Source: Membranipora membranacea (taxonomy: Eukaryota; Bryozoa; Gymnolaemata; Cheilostomatida; Membraniporidae). Taken from it: a DNA stretch of 64,000 nucleotides. Shown here piece after piece: positions 24,011 to 38,100 of the stretch. The notes under the pieces are model-generated. The model had not been told where the DNA came from. It saw only the letters and a list, made by a program, of their open reading frames with translations, and did no database searches. The DNA lies in NCBI GenBank assembly GCA_914767715.1, contig OU612072.1:4340001-4404000 (forward strand). The letters run 5' to 3'. How positions within the stretch are numbered: position 1 is the first letter of the stretch; every line of letters begins with the position of its first letter. The translations under genes and the position numbers were made by a program.

Positions 24011-25428
24011 CTAAGTGCTGCACTACAAAATAGGATAATAGCCTTTTCGTAAAATATGCTATTTTTTTGGTGTCTTAAATAATTTCCCTTTTATACATCT
24101 AAAACTACTCCATTATAAATGCCATCGTTTCTGTGAGAGTTACAATAAACTATTATCTGATTTAGGTCTGACAGAGTTTCATGCAGTGCTTGTTGATATA
24201 TGTATATATAATCAAAGTCGACTATTTTTGGAAAATTCAATATTGTCTTTAGAGGATGAGGTATTGAACATGTGAACAGCTGAATGCTGAACACTGAACG
24301 CTGACCACTGTGTAATATTATACAAGAAATTGGACACAAACGGTAGTCTTTCATCATAGCCCATGACGGAGTCAGTTTTAGTGCAAGAAACTAATTAACA
24401 GGTAATGAACTTTTTTCCTAAAGATTTAGTGTGTTTTGTTGGGTTTAGAAAAATAGTTAAGACTTTCCTGAGAGTTGCAATCTCAAAAAGACACAATTAT
24501 CCTCTCATTTGATTAAATTATTTGCAATTACCATGATGAGAAATCCCCAGTCATTCCTTGTTAAGATGAAAATGATCACTGGCTTCACCGCTGTATCGCA
24601 TTCCAAATTAACAGATTGAACAATATGATTAGAAAATTGTTGAGCGTTTTGCAACTCTTCCAGATCTAGCAATAGCATTATCAAATCTTTTGCTATAACA
24701 TTATTTCATTCGGATGTAATTGGACTAGGTGTTTTATGCTACGGATGTGCTTCCAATGTTCTCAGGCTAAAATCCAATTTCCTGTAGGGCCTCCACAAAA
24801 CTTTAGCTATAGTGAATTATTCTTCAACATTGAAAAATGAAGCGTTAGCTGTTGCCAACATTATGAAGGACACTTTCAAGTACCTTGCCTTGCCACTCTG
24901 GCCCCAGAGACCGGGAGTGATGGACAATGATTGATATTTTGGAGACTATCAAATTTTTTATTGAACATAAATGAAAAATAGAATAAATAATGTTTATGCA
25001 GGCTGTCTTTGCACATTTGCCCTCATATTAATTTCAAAATACATTTAGGGAAAAAATTTAACCATTCAATACAACTTTGATAGATCGTCAATAATGTAGC
25101 TTGATTCATTAACTAACCGAAAGAAAAGGTATAAGGCCAATCTGTACTAAATCTTTTGAGGCTTTATCAGCAAAATTGAAAGAAGTTGCCTTTTTTGTGT
25201 AACAGAATGAGGGCATGTAAAGAAACAGCAGTAAATTAGCTTCATTGAACCCTATTGTATTTAAAGAAAATATATCATGACCCCTTCAGTATCACCTATT
25301 TTGAATGAGAAAAATACTTGAGGTAGCTTAATTGGAATCAATGATGTTCCCATATTGACAATGATTCCAATATTCAAGTTCACAGCTGTATCCTCTGATC
25401 AATTCACCAACAGTGAGGAGCACAAGTA
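24011..25428. other. Intergenic, 3' flank of copy C
   Basis: No coding exon recognised. It should contain the 3' UTR of the adenylate-forming array; I cannot place the polyadenylation site. Confidence 0.35.
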
Positions 25429-28400
25429 TCACTGGGTGTAAGGTACACCAGGTACAATGCCCTCTTCTGGATTTTCACTGATTCTTTGGAGCACAAGCTC
25501 TCTGAGGAAATTCACATCAGTCTGCAATGAATCGGGATAATATTTACACATTCAAAAAATATGGTGAATGCTTGAAATCTAATAACTGCATTATTTCTGC
25601 TCTGCACTGCTCAGTATTGGTAAGACTCTGTAATAGTCTATATTCTTTCCTCTATGTTGTAAACAGAGGACTGTCTTTTTGATGTACCACATGGTCTTAT
25701 ATGCACACGCTTGAATAAAGTGGATAAATAAATAAAATAGACAAATGAATACACTCATTTTTTTTCTTATACCTCTATCAAGATACCATAGCGCAATAAT
25801 ATCATGAAAACTGTTGTCATAATCATCTGATAAACTTACTTTCCTCCCATTTTCGGTCTGTGGAAACTCATCAAAGAAGAGAATTCTTCTGGGGAACTTC
25901 AACTCCATCATCTATCAAGAGAGTGAAAGGTTTGAATTGATTTATCTAAATCTCGCACATAAGGTGTGTCAAAATCTGGCACATTTTGTTGATCATGGCT
26001 AATGGCGAGCAATGAGAAAATTGATGCACAAAGACAGCTAGTTGAATTTTTTCTATCAAATGTTGATGTTTTCGCAGTTCCTAACAATGAGTAGATTAAA
26101 ATATATCAGTGATGCTTTAATGCTCATTTGCATGTTCACCTGTTTCTCTCTGCAGTGGTTGATTACTTCTTGCCATATCAGGTGTTTTGCCCCATTTTCC
26201 ATGCTTTAAAATAAGAGGAAAAGCTTGAATTATTCTTGATGCTCTCAGAAAGAATTGAAATTTCCTGTATCCAGTATAATATTTCCAATTGATGAATTTT
26301 ATAACGTTGAAAGATGTTGAAAAAATAAACATCAAAAATTAATTTGGTGATAGCAGTATTGTATAGCATTATACCGACTTAAAGACCAAGATGGTACTTG
26401 ATTCTTACCGAATACAATAGACAATCTCATCACCAGTATCAGCTGTACGAGTACCTGAGACTACCTGTAAGAAAAACAAACAACAGTTTCCTACAAGAGT
26501 CTTGACACGTATTAAACATGTGTGTGTGTGTGCTAATCTGAATCTAAATCTGAATAGCTTAAAAGTAACAAAATTAGACTGCAATCTGGGCGTTTTCATC
26601 TGATGGGCAAATTATCAGCAAAAACTGATAGTCGAAATCAGGGTGTGAAATTAACCACTAGGTGATTATTTTCAGCTAGTACACCTGTAATTACGTCATA
26701 ATTTTCCTTGCGTCGATTTCACAGTCTTTGAGCTATACCTAATTCTAAGAGCAAACGATTCATATATTGTATAGTTGGATCCAGAATCTCAAACAGAGTG
26801 GGGGTGGAGGCTTATTTTTATAGTAGCTTCAAAAATATCGTAGCGTTTGATGTTCTTTATACCTTCTAGGTTTATCCTTATTGCAATTTAATAATACATT
26901 TCTTTCAAAATGGTTAGGTGCTGCGATCAAGAGTGGATAATAGTGGATAGTGTAAAACGTAGTCACTCGGTTAAGAGCTATACACCTCTTACAACTAACT
27001 GCTGCTGAGCGGAAGACAATATTCCTGATAACTTAGCCTTTTTTTAACCAACTGCTAGTGTGTTAAGACATCGTAGACCCAATCATGCAGCAACTTCTAA
27101 TTTTCCAATCTTGTCAGGGGATTAGATAAATACATCAATTAAACAAACAGGACACAAAAAATCGCTCATTACTTTCACATCCTTTATACTTCTGTGCGTT
27201 GATACAATATCTTCTATAGGGGAAGGCATGAGTTTAAATCTGCGGACGTACAGACATGTTCTCAGACTCTCTCTTCCTATGATGGAGAACTTTCCATCAG
27301 GATACATGATACCGATATCACTAGGAAAGATAAAAAATGCTATATTAGTTCATCAGCCGCAAGTGCATCCTGGATCAGGCCAGTAATCTTGTGGGGAGAC
27401 AGTTGCAGTCCTCTTAATTGCAAGAGGTGTCAGACGAAAATCAAATTCGCACAATACTCACCCTGTTTTATAGAATCCATCTTTTGTAAATGCTTGTTCT
27501 GTGGCATTTGTCATAGCTTTGTACTCATTAAACATGTATGTTGATTTCACTTGGATTCTTCCTTCTGTTTCGATGTCAACAATACAGTCTTTGTCATTGA
27601 CGATTCGCATCTGTAGTTTAGTATAGATAATTGGTGGATCGTTCATTGCGAGAAGTAAGCTTCTTGCATATATTGTTAATCATACACTAGGGGTTAATGA
27701 AGTTACCTACAAGGCTATTGGGCTGTTGTTTGATGAAACACAAACTTTAACGACATTGTAAACACTACACTGGTTAATGTATGGGTAGAACTATACAAGA
27801 TTAATATCACTACTCTAAATTTAAATGTTCTTGATGCAAAGATATTCTTCTGTTCAGTAATATTCAAGGCTGCATATCCAGTAAGTAAACTCTTTATTGA
27901 TGGACAACACTGAATGATGTCGAGGCTGGTAACTTATTATCTATAAAATCTAAGCTTAACTAAAGTAATATCGGTCTCACTCACCACACTGCCATGAGAG
28001 AGAATAATTTTTCCCTCCATTCTGTCCTTTTCATCCGACTCACTGGAACCAAACGGAGTAACACCAACAGTTGGGATCTCTGACATACCGTAAAGTGTCT
28101 ATATAGTAACAAATACACGAATAATTACATATCAGGCATTTCCAGAATCACAAAGCTCAAACTGTTTTAGATAGATAATAATTGTAAGGGCAAATAACTC
28201 CGACACCTGTTTTTGCATACACTGCAGTCTAGAAATAGAGATTTTCATCGAGGATAACATAGTTCGGCCAGTTATCTCCCACCTACTTAGTAGGTAATGT
28301 CTCAACTAAATGGGCTTTCTCAGGGGGGTCATTCAATTAGAAAGAGTGATCCTTTACTTAAGCAAGTTATCACTATCACATCGCTCAAAATGATCACTCA

Positions 28401-31400
28401 CTTGGTGTTTCAATTAGAGAAAATCGCTCCCAAATCGCTCATTCAGAATGTATATAGTTCCATCAAGTGACTGAGCGATCTGAAAGCGAGACCCCTAGCA
28501 GGTATCGCTCACTCACTGAGTGAGCGATAAGATTGCGATTTTGGCTGGTTTTAATTGAAAGACCCCCCTGGATGCTACACTTAATTATCTTGTAGGCTAT
28601 TTTTCTTTTCCCTATCTACTGAATATCTCTCATTTTCTCTGGGTAGATGTAGTGTACAAAAGTGTGTGCACCAGCCCTTAATAATATATTGTTGCCTGTC
28701 CTGTGGACAAGGACCTGAGAAAGCTAGCAGAGGAGTTATAGGGTGTTTCAGTCTTGATGGACTTGGCGATGGCCTGGCAAGCAGGCAAGACATAAATTGC
28801 TGAAAACGTATCACTAAAGTTCTTCACACCAGCAACCACACTGGGTGCTAGCACAAGATTGTCCCAACCATGTATTACCCACCACAGTTTTGCCTCCCAA
28901 GCTCTTCTCAACTCTTTGCTTAAGCTTCTTAGTGAAGGTTTGTCCAAAGAGCAATGTAAGCCGGACCTGTTTAACATTGGGGTAGGTATCTGCCATGTAG
29001 TCACATAGCTTGTCCAGTTCCCTCGGTAAGAGCACGACCAGAGTAACACTACACATAACAAAATAATAATAAAAGAGTTAGAAAGTTGATTTGATATGCT
29101 GTATTAAGTTGATGCTATGTTCTACTCAAATTAATATAATGAAATGTAGAAACTTCAACCATCAGCTATTTTACGAGTCCTAGACCAGGTTCAAGAGATG
29201 TAATATAACCAATCTTGCGTTGTTGAAGCACATTTGTCGTCGCTTTTTTTTCCACAATCGAAAGAACGCAGGCTATTGCATTGTTTCATTGACGAAAGGG
29301 GAAAGCAATATTTCGTTTTTAGGATTCTTTTTGGAACAACATGAGGTTACCAATGATTAATTTCATAAAAATTATTAAAAAATAAAGCAGGGTGTTATCC
29401 ACTTTAACCTAAACATTTAAATATTTGAAGAAGTTCATCTAAAAGGAGCAAAGAGTATCATAATTACCATTCATCGATTATTGAATCTCCGCATATCTTT
29501 GCAACTTCTTCTTTAGTTTTGTTCATGGATATATCTGGTGAGAAAAAAAGCTTGTCTGTCTTTCCAGCAAGATTTAAAGCAGTTCTTGTTAAAGCTACAA
29601 AGCCTGCTCTGTTCATATTTTCTGTGATACAGACCTGTTTGAAGAGACAATTTAGAAATATCTGAATGACAGTTAGTGTATAGCACAACAAATCATATGC
29701 AGATAAGCCATGACTTTCCATCACCAAGTCATAAAATCTTAAAGTGGCAGACAACCACAATAGTTATATTTGGATATTTGATGCGTAATGATGTAATTAT
29801 TTCAATTACAAACCCTCTTCCACCATTTTGTTTCAGTAACAAAAATACCTGTACTCTCAAAATGAATATGTAAAACGATGTATAAAAGAATTTAATTCTA
29901 GAATCGAAGCAGTTATATTTTGTCGTGTCAATCTTAATAAAAAAAACAGTCATCTCAGTTAAAAAATCATCTACACAAACAATATTATTGCTTTCAATAA
30001 CAAAAATTAAGCATTTTTCTTTGAAATTATATTAGCTTCTCAACTTCATTTAGTTTATCCCAGCCATGGGGTGGAGGGGCTACTGACTCCCCTGTGGTGC
30101 AGATCTATAGCTCATACCTTGGATTTCAGTTGTTGAGTATTTTGCCTACTGGTTGAAGGTTAGTTGCATCTTTATATGTATTTAGTGGTGCCAGGGTTGT
30201 CTGCCACTGTAAATAGTAACACACTTACGTATCCATTGCTGGTTAATACTGGTTGCCCGATTTGCTCCAGAAAACTTCTATGTGTATGCAGAATACCTTT
30301 CGAAGCACCCGTTGACCCCTGTAAGAAACAATGACTGTGAAACAAGGTTTAACAAGAAACAGTATCAGGAAGAATAGCAATATTTTATTTTCAAGTCAAC
30401 ATGACTCATCTAGCTCCACCATTGCACCATTGGTCATTGTATGAAATATGTGCATAGTGTGAATCATTTAGGTGGTTAAGTTGAGATCCAGTTGAAAGTT
30501 ACCGTAGAGAACACAGCTTGGGATATATGGTCAGGCTGTACAGTGCATCTCATCCTCTCTAGTTCCTGGTCTCCAATCGACTGCCCAAGTCTTATCATAT
30601 CATCAAGTGATTTCATAAACGGATAGTTCTGCAGGTGACACAGGTTGAGACCCTCATAGATCACATGTTTAACACCATGCAACCTGCAAAGTAAATTGAC
30701 AAGTTTTACTTCTCAATATTTTCCTGAAAATGAAGCTTAAGTCTTAGACACAAATATGAAAGCATCATAATGTCACACACAAATTTTTGTAAATTTACAA
30801 TGGGCCTAAAGCTGCGTTTACACGTCCGACAAATCGGCTAATAACAACAACTCCGACACAGATTATGAATCTGCTCTATAATCCTTGTCTGTCAACATGT
30901 CAACGATACGCTATTTACACACTGTTCATGCCTAACCGATTTCAACACAAACTTCCAACCCAACTTGTCTCTGATTGGCTATTGAATAACTGCTGCGCTG
31001 TTATTGGCTGAACCATTCATACTCGTTAAGATATGTCGTTCACTTGTGACATTGTCACAAGCCAGCGATTTTGAACAATACAGATTTAAACAACGATTTA
31101 AACACAGATTAACTGTTTACACGGTCAGTCAAATCGGTGACCTGTGTCGGAGTTGTTATTTTTAGCCGCATATGTAAACGCAGCTTAATGGGTAAATTCA
31201 TTGTTATATACTGGTAGCAACATATGCAAAACCTTATCTCAGAGTGCGGAGGGTGTTGAAAAATATCATCAAACAATGATGAGTAATAAGTGGCAACCTG
31301 TCTAAATACAATGGATAATACATTGGCACTTACTTTTCTGAGACTGGACTTGCTGTTGTGCTGTGAAAAAGTGATAAAAGAGACTTAACAATTTCCCCAT

Positions 31401-32046
31401 CAGCTGCATCTCCAACCAGCACCACTTTAGGCTTGTATAAGTTGACACTTTCCTCTATTGAAATCTCTCTCGGTAAGAATACAAGCTTTGGCTAGATGCG
31501 AGGAGAAGGTGAATAGAAAAATTCTTCTGACAGTATAAATTGAAACGTTCAGTTGAGTGAATCTACAACCCTCATGACGCAACATTTCTGTCTGTGGTTG
31601 GCACTGGAAATGTACCAATGCAAAACGGCTGCCAGAGTTTTAGGTTTATGAATTACCATGTCATGAATTCATGAGAAATGAAGGGATATTTTCATCTACC
31701 GCTACATTCAATGGTTTAAAATTCAGATTTGAAAATTGTAGGTTCTGCTTTGTAACTTTCAGAGCGTGTAGTCAAAAGTTTTGTAGATGTTTGTCATGCT
31801 GGCACAGGACCTATTTCAGTATATGTTACAGTTCTGACTAAAACAGAAACAGAACCGCAAATGAATTACTAACCATGTGAACAATGTTAAAAATGATGTA
31901 AGACCTACCAGAACAGAAACACCAATAGACAGACATGCCACTAATACAGCCAAAGCCTCCAGTGTGTAACAACCAATAGCAAGAATACAGTCAACTCCTG
32001 TCTCCAGAGTATCCAAGGAAAGCAGGCCTTTTGCATACTTATCACT
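25429..32046 (-). CDS. ANL adenylate-forming enzyme, copy C, exons 2-14 only
   Basis: Exons 31909-32046, 31334-31491, 30503-30683, 30229-30318, 29468-29634, 28883-29048, 27985-28098, 27462-27610, 27173-27320, 26409-26464, 26140-26203, 25840-25911 and 25429-25521 are open and in phase (531 aa plus stop). The ATP/phosphate loop reads STGSTGASKG, split by an intron after Ser-Thr. The A5 block is YGMSE, the A7 block keeps TGD, and the A8 hinge is GRESLRTCLYVRRFKL. The end is PGVPYTQ, the shared C terminus. The family activates a carboxylate with ATP, usually for CoA transfer; the substrate is unknown. There is no first exon: exon 2 starts only 61 bp past the stop of copy B. C must borrow B exon 1 (same phase), be part of a fusion, or be a fresh partial duplicate. 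Nothing in it is broken. Confidence 0.82.
28321..28570. mobile_element. Short inverted-repeat element, 250 bp
   Basis: Termini CAGGGGGGTCATTCAATTAG and AATTGAAAGACCCCCCTG are imperfect inverted repeats. The body holds many copies of GCGATCACT-like motifs (tcgctcac, tgagcgat) in both orientations. No target duplication could be settled. In intron 7 of the array, between C exons 7 and 8. Confidence 0.75.
29743..30208. mobile_element. TTAA-flanked element, AGTGGCAG family, copy 1
   Basis: Termini AGTGGCAGACAACC and GGTTGTCTGCCACT. Left flank TTAA at 29739-29742; right flank GTAA, one change from TTAA. The body matches the reverse-oriented copy at 39634-40570. Its right end is about 20 bp from the donor of C exon 5. 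Confidence 0.82.
30810..31185. mobile_element. MITE with TAA target duplication, 376 bp
   Basis: Termini AGCTGCGTTTACA and TGTAAACGCAGCT, extended by subterminal pairs (aaatcgg, aactccgacacag versus ctgtgtcggagtt). Flanked by TAA at 30807-30809 and 31186-31188. A 3-bp TWA duplication suggests the PIF/Harbinger group. No transposase. In an intron of copy C. Confidence 0.85.
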
Positions 32047-32107
32047 CTGTATAAACATTGAAAAACATAACACATAGTAAATTATCTTGTGACTGTATCT
32101 GCGCTCC

Positions 32108-35100
32108 TTATATAACAAATGAACATTTGATTTTCAAGGAAATGAGTTGGCACTGGGTGTAAGATCCAGCAGGAACAATGCCTTCTTCTGGATTTACACT
32201 GATTCTTTGAAGCACGAGTTCTTTCAGGAAGTTAACATCAGTCTGAAATGAGTTGGCATAACAATCACATATGTTTACTCGCCACTAGACAATGATTAAT
32301 TTATAGTTTTAAATTTGCATCGTTGTTCCAGCTAAATAAGCTCAGTGTAGTAATTTATGTTATATCACTTCCAGCCACAGATACTTTTTACTCCTATTTT
32401 TAAGACATGTTTGCTATACTGTAATCATTTTTGATATCATGGGCATCAGCATTTAACACCTTTTCACAACATATATCATGTTAGTGATAGGAATACAATC
32501 GGTCAATCAATCAATCAATCAATCCTCTGCCAAAGAGACCATCACGTTAACACCTAGTAGAAGTATTTCACTCATATTATGTATTCCAATCTAAGTAATA
32601 TAATACTAAAAATACTTTTACTATAAATATCAGATAAACTCACCTTCCTCCCATTTTTGGTCTGTGGAAACTCATCAAAGAACAAAATTCTCTTTGGGAA
32701 CTTCAACTCCATCATCTATTAAGTATAGTGAAAGCTGGATATCAAAATACCATTTTTGAATGTATTATCACCTCGCACAATCATCAGAATAAATTGTCCA
32801 AATGAATTAAAGGAACGAATAGACAGTTTTCTCAGCTCTGATTAAGGCCTCAATTCGGAGTTGTCCTCTCTCCAGTTTGGGACTTTTAACCCACGCCGCA
32901 TAGGAAAAACATGCTCAACTCTGAACTGAGGCATAAATAAGAGCTCAGAAAACTGTTTCTCGTTATGGTTTTGAAATTTGGTTGAACTGATCGTACTAAC
33001 ACAAAAAAAGGCAAGTCCGTCTTTTACAAAAATGATAGGGGAGGCAAATACTCTGCTTCAAAAGCTTTCTCAGGTACCGTATACAAATAGCAAATGCAAG
33101 TCCCAAATGAATGTTTCAACTATATCATTAAACTAAAGTTCTATAAGCACTTTATTTATCTCTTGGGCTGACATTCGTGCAGATCTGAGAGCATATTTCT
33201 ATTTCTTCTTAATGGTTTTAACATGAGCAGTACAAGAAGATGCAAAATTCTATCCACCGAATTCACAAGTTGATGAGTTACTTTCAACCATCTACGGCTT
33301 CTATGGTTCTGACATAGATTTAATAGAAAATTTAGCATAATCAAGACACCATTCTTTACAAAATGTACCTGTTTTTCTTTGCAGTGCTGTATGACTTCCT
33401 GCCAACTGATGTCTTGTGAGCCTTTTTCCGTGCTTTGAAATTGAAGGAAGAAAAATAACATTATTTATGGTTCATTTATCACGATGCATGTAAATTCAGG
33501 CATTGATATGTTATTGAAAACCGATCGCTTTTCAATTGGTCAGAATAAAATAGGTATAAATCCCGTTAGTGTAATAAAAAGTCCTCTTGGATAGGAGCTT
33601 TGCATGCTTGTTTCCTAGTTTAGATGCAATTTATCAGTTAGAACTGCCAACAGTATCAATAATACTATCTCAAAACTAACCTCTAAAAAATCCCATGACT
33701 TAAGAACTGTTGATGATACTTACCGAATACAATAGACAATCTCATCACCAGTGTCAGCTGTACGAGTTCCTGAGACTACCTGAGAGGAAAAGAAATCATT
33801 GTGTGAGTGAAGTCAAGCTGATGTTCATTTGCTGACACTAATGATCTCTGGCCATTCCAGTAGTCATGGGGTTGGATGGTTTCAAATCAAATAGATTTCT
33901 ATTCCATCGATTAGTATATTTATTTTTCGATTTGTCTTATGGGAGAAGACAAAGCGACTAGTTGATCAGTTCAGAGCTACAATCTCCTTTCAACCACAAG
34001 TCAATTACAGTTCCCGAACTGACCTAGATTTTAAGATGATTGATACCATTGGATCAGTTGCTACCATAATTTGGATTGCTTTTTGCAAGCATTCTCAGAT
34101 GGAAAGCGATAAAAGGTAAGGTAGGTAACAGGTTGTCTTGGTTGTTTCAGACAACCAAAAATACTTAATATTATCTTTTCACGTTACCTTTACATCCCGT
34201 ATACTTTTGTGCGTTGATACAATATCTTCTATAGGGGAAGGCATGAGTTTGAATCTGCGGACGTACAGACATGTTCTCAGACTCTCTCTTCCTATGATGG
34301 AGAACTTTCCATCAGGATACATGATACCGATATCACTAGGAAAGATAAAAATGCTACATTAAACAGTCACACTTTACTGCACCCTAAATCAGGTGAAATA
34401 TATATATCAATAAATTAGTATAAGCGTATATAATAATAGACAAGTGTGATCTGACAGCGTAATGGCTGCCAGATCTGGAATCTTCGTGCTTCATTGCATA
34501 TACATCAGCCAGCTCTCAGAGCTTCTGTTTCCAAAACTCACTATTATGTACTCACATCACTCACTAAATCATCATCACACATCATCATTGAGTTCTATCG
34601 ACGTCACAGGAATTTCGGATTTATCTCCATCTCACTCAAATTATTTTTACACACTTTTTGAAATATCATCTAGAATATGGCAGTAAAAGACTCAAAAAGT
34701 GGTGGACAGATGCCAGATCACTTCTTGTCTATAAGCCTTAAATGTACAAGAAAAGTAATTTGAGTCCAAACAGATGTGCAACTCACTTTGTTTTATAGAA
34801 TCCATCTTCTGTGAATGCTTGCTCTGTGACATTTATCAGGTCTTTGTACTCTTTGAATATGTATCTTGATTTCAACTGTATTCTTCCTGCTGTTTCTGTG
34901 TCAACAATACAGTCATTCTCGTCAACAATTCGCATCTAAAATTTCACACAATCAGGAGAGAGATTATCCAGCACTTGGAAGTATAATGTCGCTTTAGGTT
35001 TTGATATATTTGATAGGGTAAAAAAATATGGTGAATCACATACCAATAATCATATTTTTCAAAGAATTCCCCAAACTTCAGTGGGAGCTAAAATTTGACC

Positions 35101-38100
35101 ATGTCATATATTTTATGTCTTATAGATTGATAAAGATAGACCAACTTTAGTGGTTGAGTAAAGTTGAGAAAACCTTTCGTTCCAGGAAAGCTTGTAGTTT
35201 CAACTGTGTCTAAAGGCTATTTAAAAGGTTTCCACAGTGCCCTTAATTAGACTTCGATACCATACCAACAATGGGGAGGAGTTCCTATATATATAGCTTT
35301 ACAACAGTTGTACACTACACTGCAGTTTTCAAGCGGTAAACATACAATACAAGATACATATATTTCCACCAAATTTTATGTAACATTTATGTACTGACTT
35401 ATTGACGCAATAGTTATATACAGCACACCATAAGATTATTTTGGTTTGTTGTTTTAGTGGTTGAGCAGTGAATCAATGGGCAATACCGAAGTTTATCGCA
35501 GCAAGGCAACCACTCTCTGACTGAACGGCAGCTCAACTATTTAGGACCAAGTAGTAACAGCCCTTGCTTACCACTCCCCCATCTGAGAGAATAAGTCTTG
35601 CCTCCAATCTGTCCTTCTCATCAGACTCACTGGAACCAATTGGAGAAACACCAACCTTTGGGATCTCTGACAAACCATAAATTGTCTATAAAAGTAACAA
35701 GCTACCTCTTATATGATTGCATACACTGCAATCTGGGTGTTCATTGCACACAGAAAAACGAGGATTGCATCCTTTTAACTAAAGTCTAATATAATTTCAA
35801 ACTTCTGTGCTTAAACTTGTTTTAATATCAATGGATGGTTCAACCTATTAAAGGATTTGCCTAACCTGTCACACTCATGGCACAATTAACCCCACTCCAA
35901 TTGATTTGTTTTGTGTCTGATTCTTCTTTTTCACCAACACCATATCTTCATAATTGATGTTTTGGTACGGGCAATAAAGGTTCTGGAGGCTAGTGTAGAG
36001 CTGTGTGTCTCCAATTAAAAGAAAATGCGGTAAAAAACTTCAGATCAGTTCAGTTCAGTGGACAAGCCAACCATTGCTGTAAAAAAGCCAGGATGGTACC
36101 AGCTATTACCTACCACAGTTTTCCCTCCCAAGCTCTCCTCGACCTTTTGCTTGAACTTCTTAGTGTAGACTTGTCCAAAGAGCAATGTACTTCTGACTTG
36201 CTTGGCATTTGGATAGGTGTCTGCCATATATTCGCATAGCTTGTCCAAATCCATCGGTAGTAGTACCACTATTGTAACACTGGAAATCCGAACAAAACAA
36301 GGACAACATTAAATTGTTGAGCAACATCATGGAAATAGACAAATACAAAAATTTCGCTGCTAGGTTACATGATCCATTGAAAGGTGTTGAGTATTAATAT
36401 ATAATTATTTATGTATCAATTTTATTAGCTGATCAAGTCATAATTGACACATAGGACCATGCATAAAACAATATCGTACTGCATCAGGTGAACTTGTTAA
36501 AAACATTGTTATCACATTTTATGATGACACATCTCGTGAATAAGAAAATACCATCGAGGCTTACCGCTCGTCAATTATTGAATCGCCAGATATCTTTGCA
36601 ACTCCCTCTCCCGTTGTGTTCTTTGATACATCTGATGAGAAAACAAGCTTGTCTGTCTTTCCAGCGAGATTGAAAGCTGTCCTTGTTAATGCTACAAAGC
36701 CTGATCTGTTTATATTCTCTGTGAGACAGACCTGTTTGGGAAATTAAAATAGGAATACTAGTTGACAGTATTTTTTATAACAGCAAACCACATATGGAAA
36801 AGCCATGATCATCCATCACCAAGCCACTCTCATAATGCTGGATTGAAAATCGACTTACATGGCCATTACTGATGAATCCTGGTTTTCCGATATGCTCCAG
36901 AAAACTTCTATGTGTATGTAGAGAACCTTTACATTCGCCTGTTGTCCCCTGTAAGGAATATTCATTGTAGCACAAATCTTTTGGTGTTTGACAAGCAACG
37001 AGATATTTATCGGCAAGAACAGAAACATTCATTTCTACGCAAACAAAATCTGTGTATGATTCATGAGTATTTATGTTTTATCATACGGACTCTGCTTCTA
37101 TCGACCAGTCAAGTAACTACCGTGGAGAACACCATCTGTGTAATATGCTCAGGCTGTACCGTGCATCTAATTCTCTCTAGTTCTTGATCCTCAATAGACT
37201 GCCCTTGTTGAATCATATCATCAAGTGATTTAATGAATGGATAGTTTTGAAGATGAGAATTGTTGACACCCTCATAGAACACATGTTCAACACCACGCAA
37301 CCTGTAAAGAAAGACTATATTTTTACTCTTTAACATTACCTATAAAATGATGGTCTGTCAATGTTTCTTGAATTGTCTCCATTTCTCAACTGCATGCTCA
37401 AAAACTTACTTGGAATTTGTCAGTCAGTGTGGCTAGTTAAGATTTATGTGTTTTCCACTCTACTCTTCATTTCTAACAACGTACTATAACTACACCACCG
37501 TAACTACCGTAACTATCCCAACTCTTTTTATCACCACCAAATGTAAGTTAATTATTAATTTCAAAGCTAATCTTTGTCTCACGCAAAAATATTGCTGTAA
37601 ATTTCGGATTTTCACTTATTGTGTTATTGTAACTGCATGTTTGCACAATTCATGAAAGCTAGTATTTGCCACTGTAATCGCCATAGTTAGCCAGTCAGAA
37701 GTCACATTCACAGCTTTGGTTGCATGATCAAAAACATTATGTCTAAGTTGTTTAATTTTGGCCTTACTAATTTGTCATACCGGAGAATGCATTCGTTTTA
37801 TTTGTCTACTTACTTTTCTGATGATGGATTTTCTGAATTGCTGTGAATAAGAGATAGAAGAGCCTTAACAATTTCTCCATCCGCCGCATCTCCTACCAGT
37901 ATCACTTTGGGTTTAGCCATGGCAACTATGCTCTCGATCATCTTTTCTCTTGGTAGGAAAACAAGTTTCGGCTACATAGAAAGTTAAAAGATGAAGTAGA
38001 CTGCGATCATAATATCAGTTGCAATCACAATGTTTTAATAACACACATGTGACTGCCAATTAGAGCATGCATGTGCAACCTTTTCTCGGATTTGGCCACT

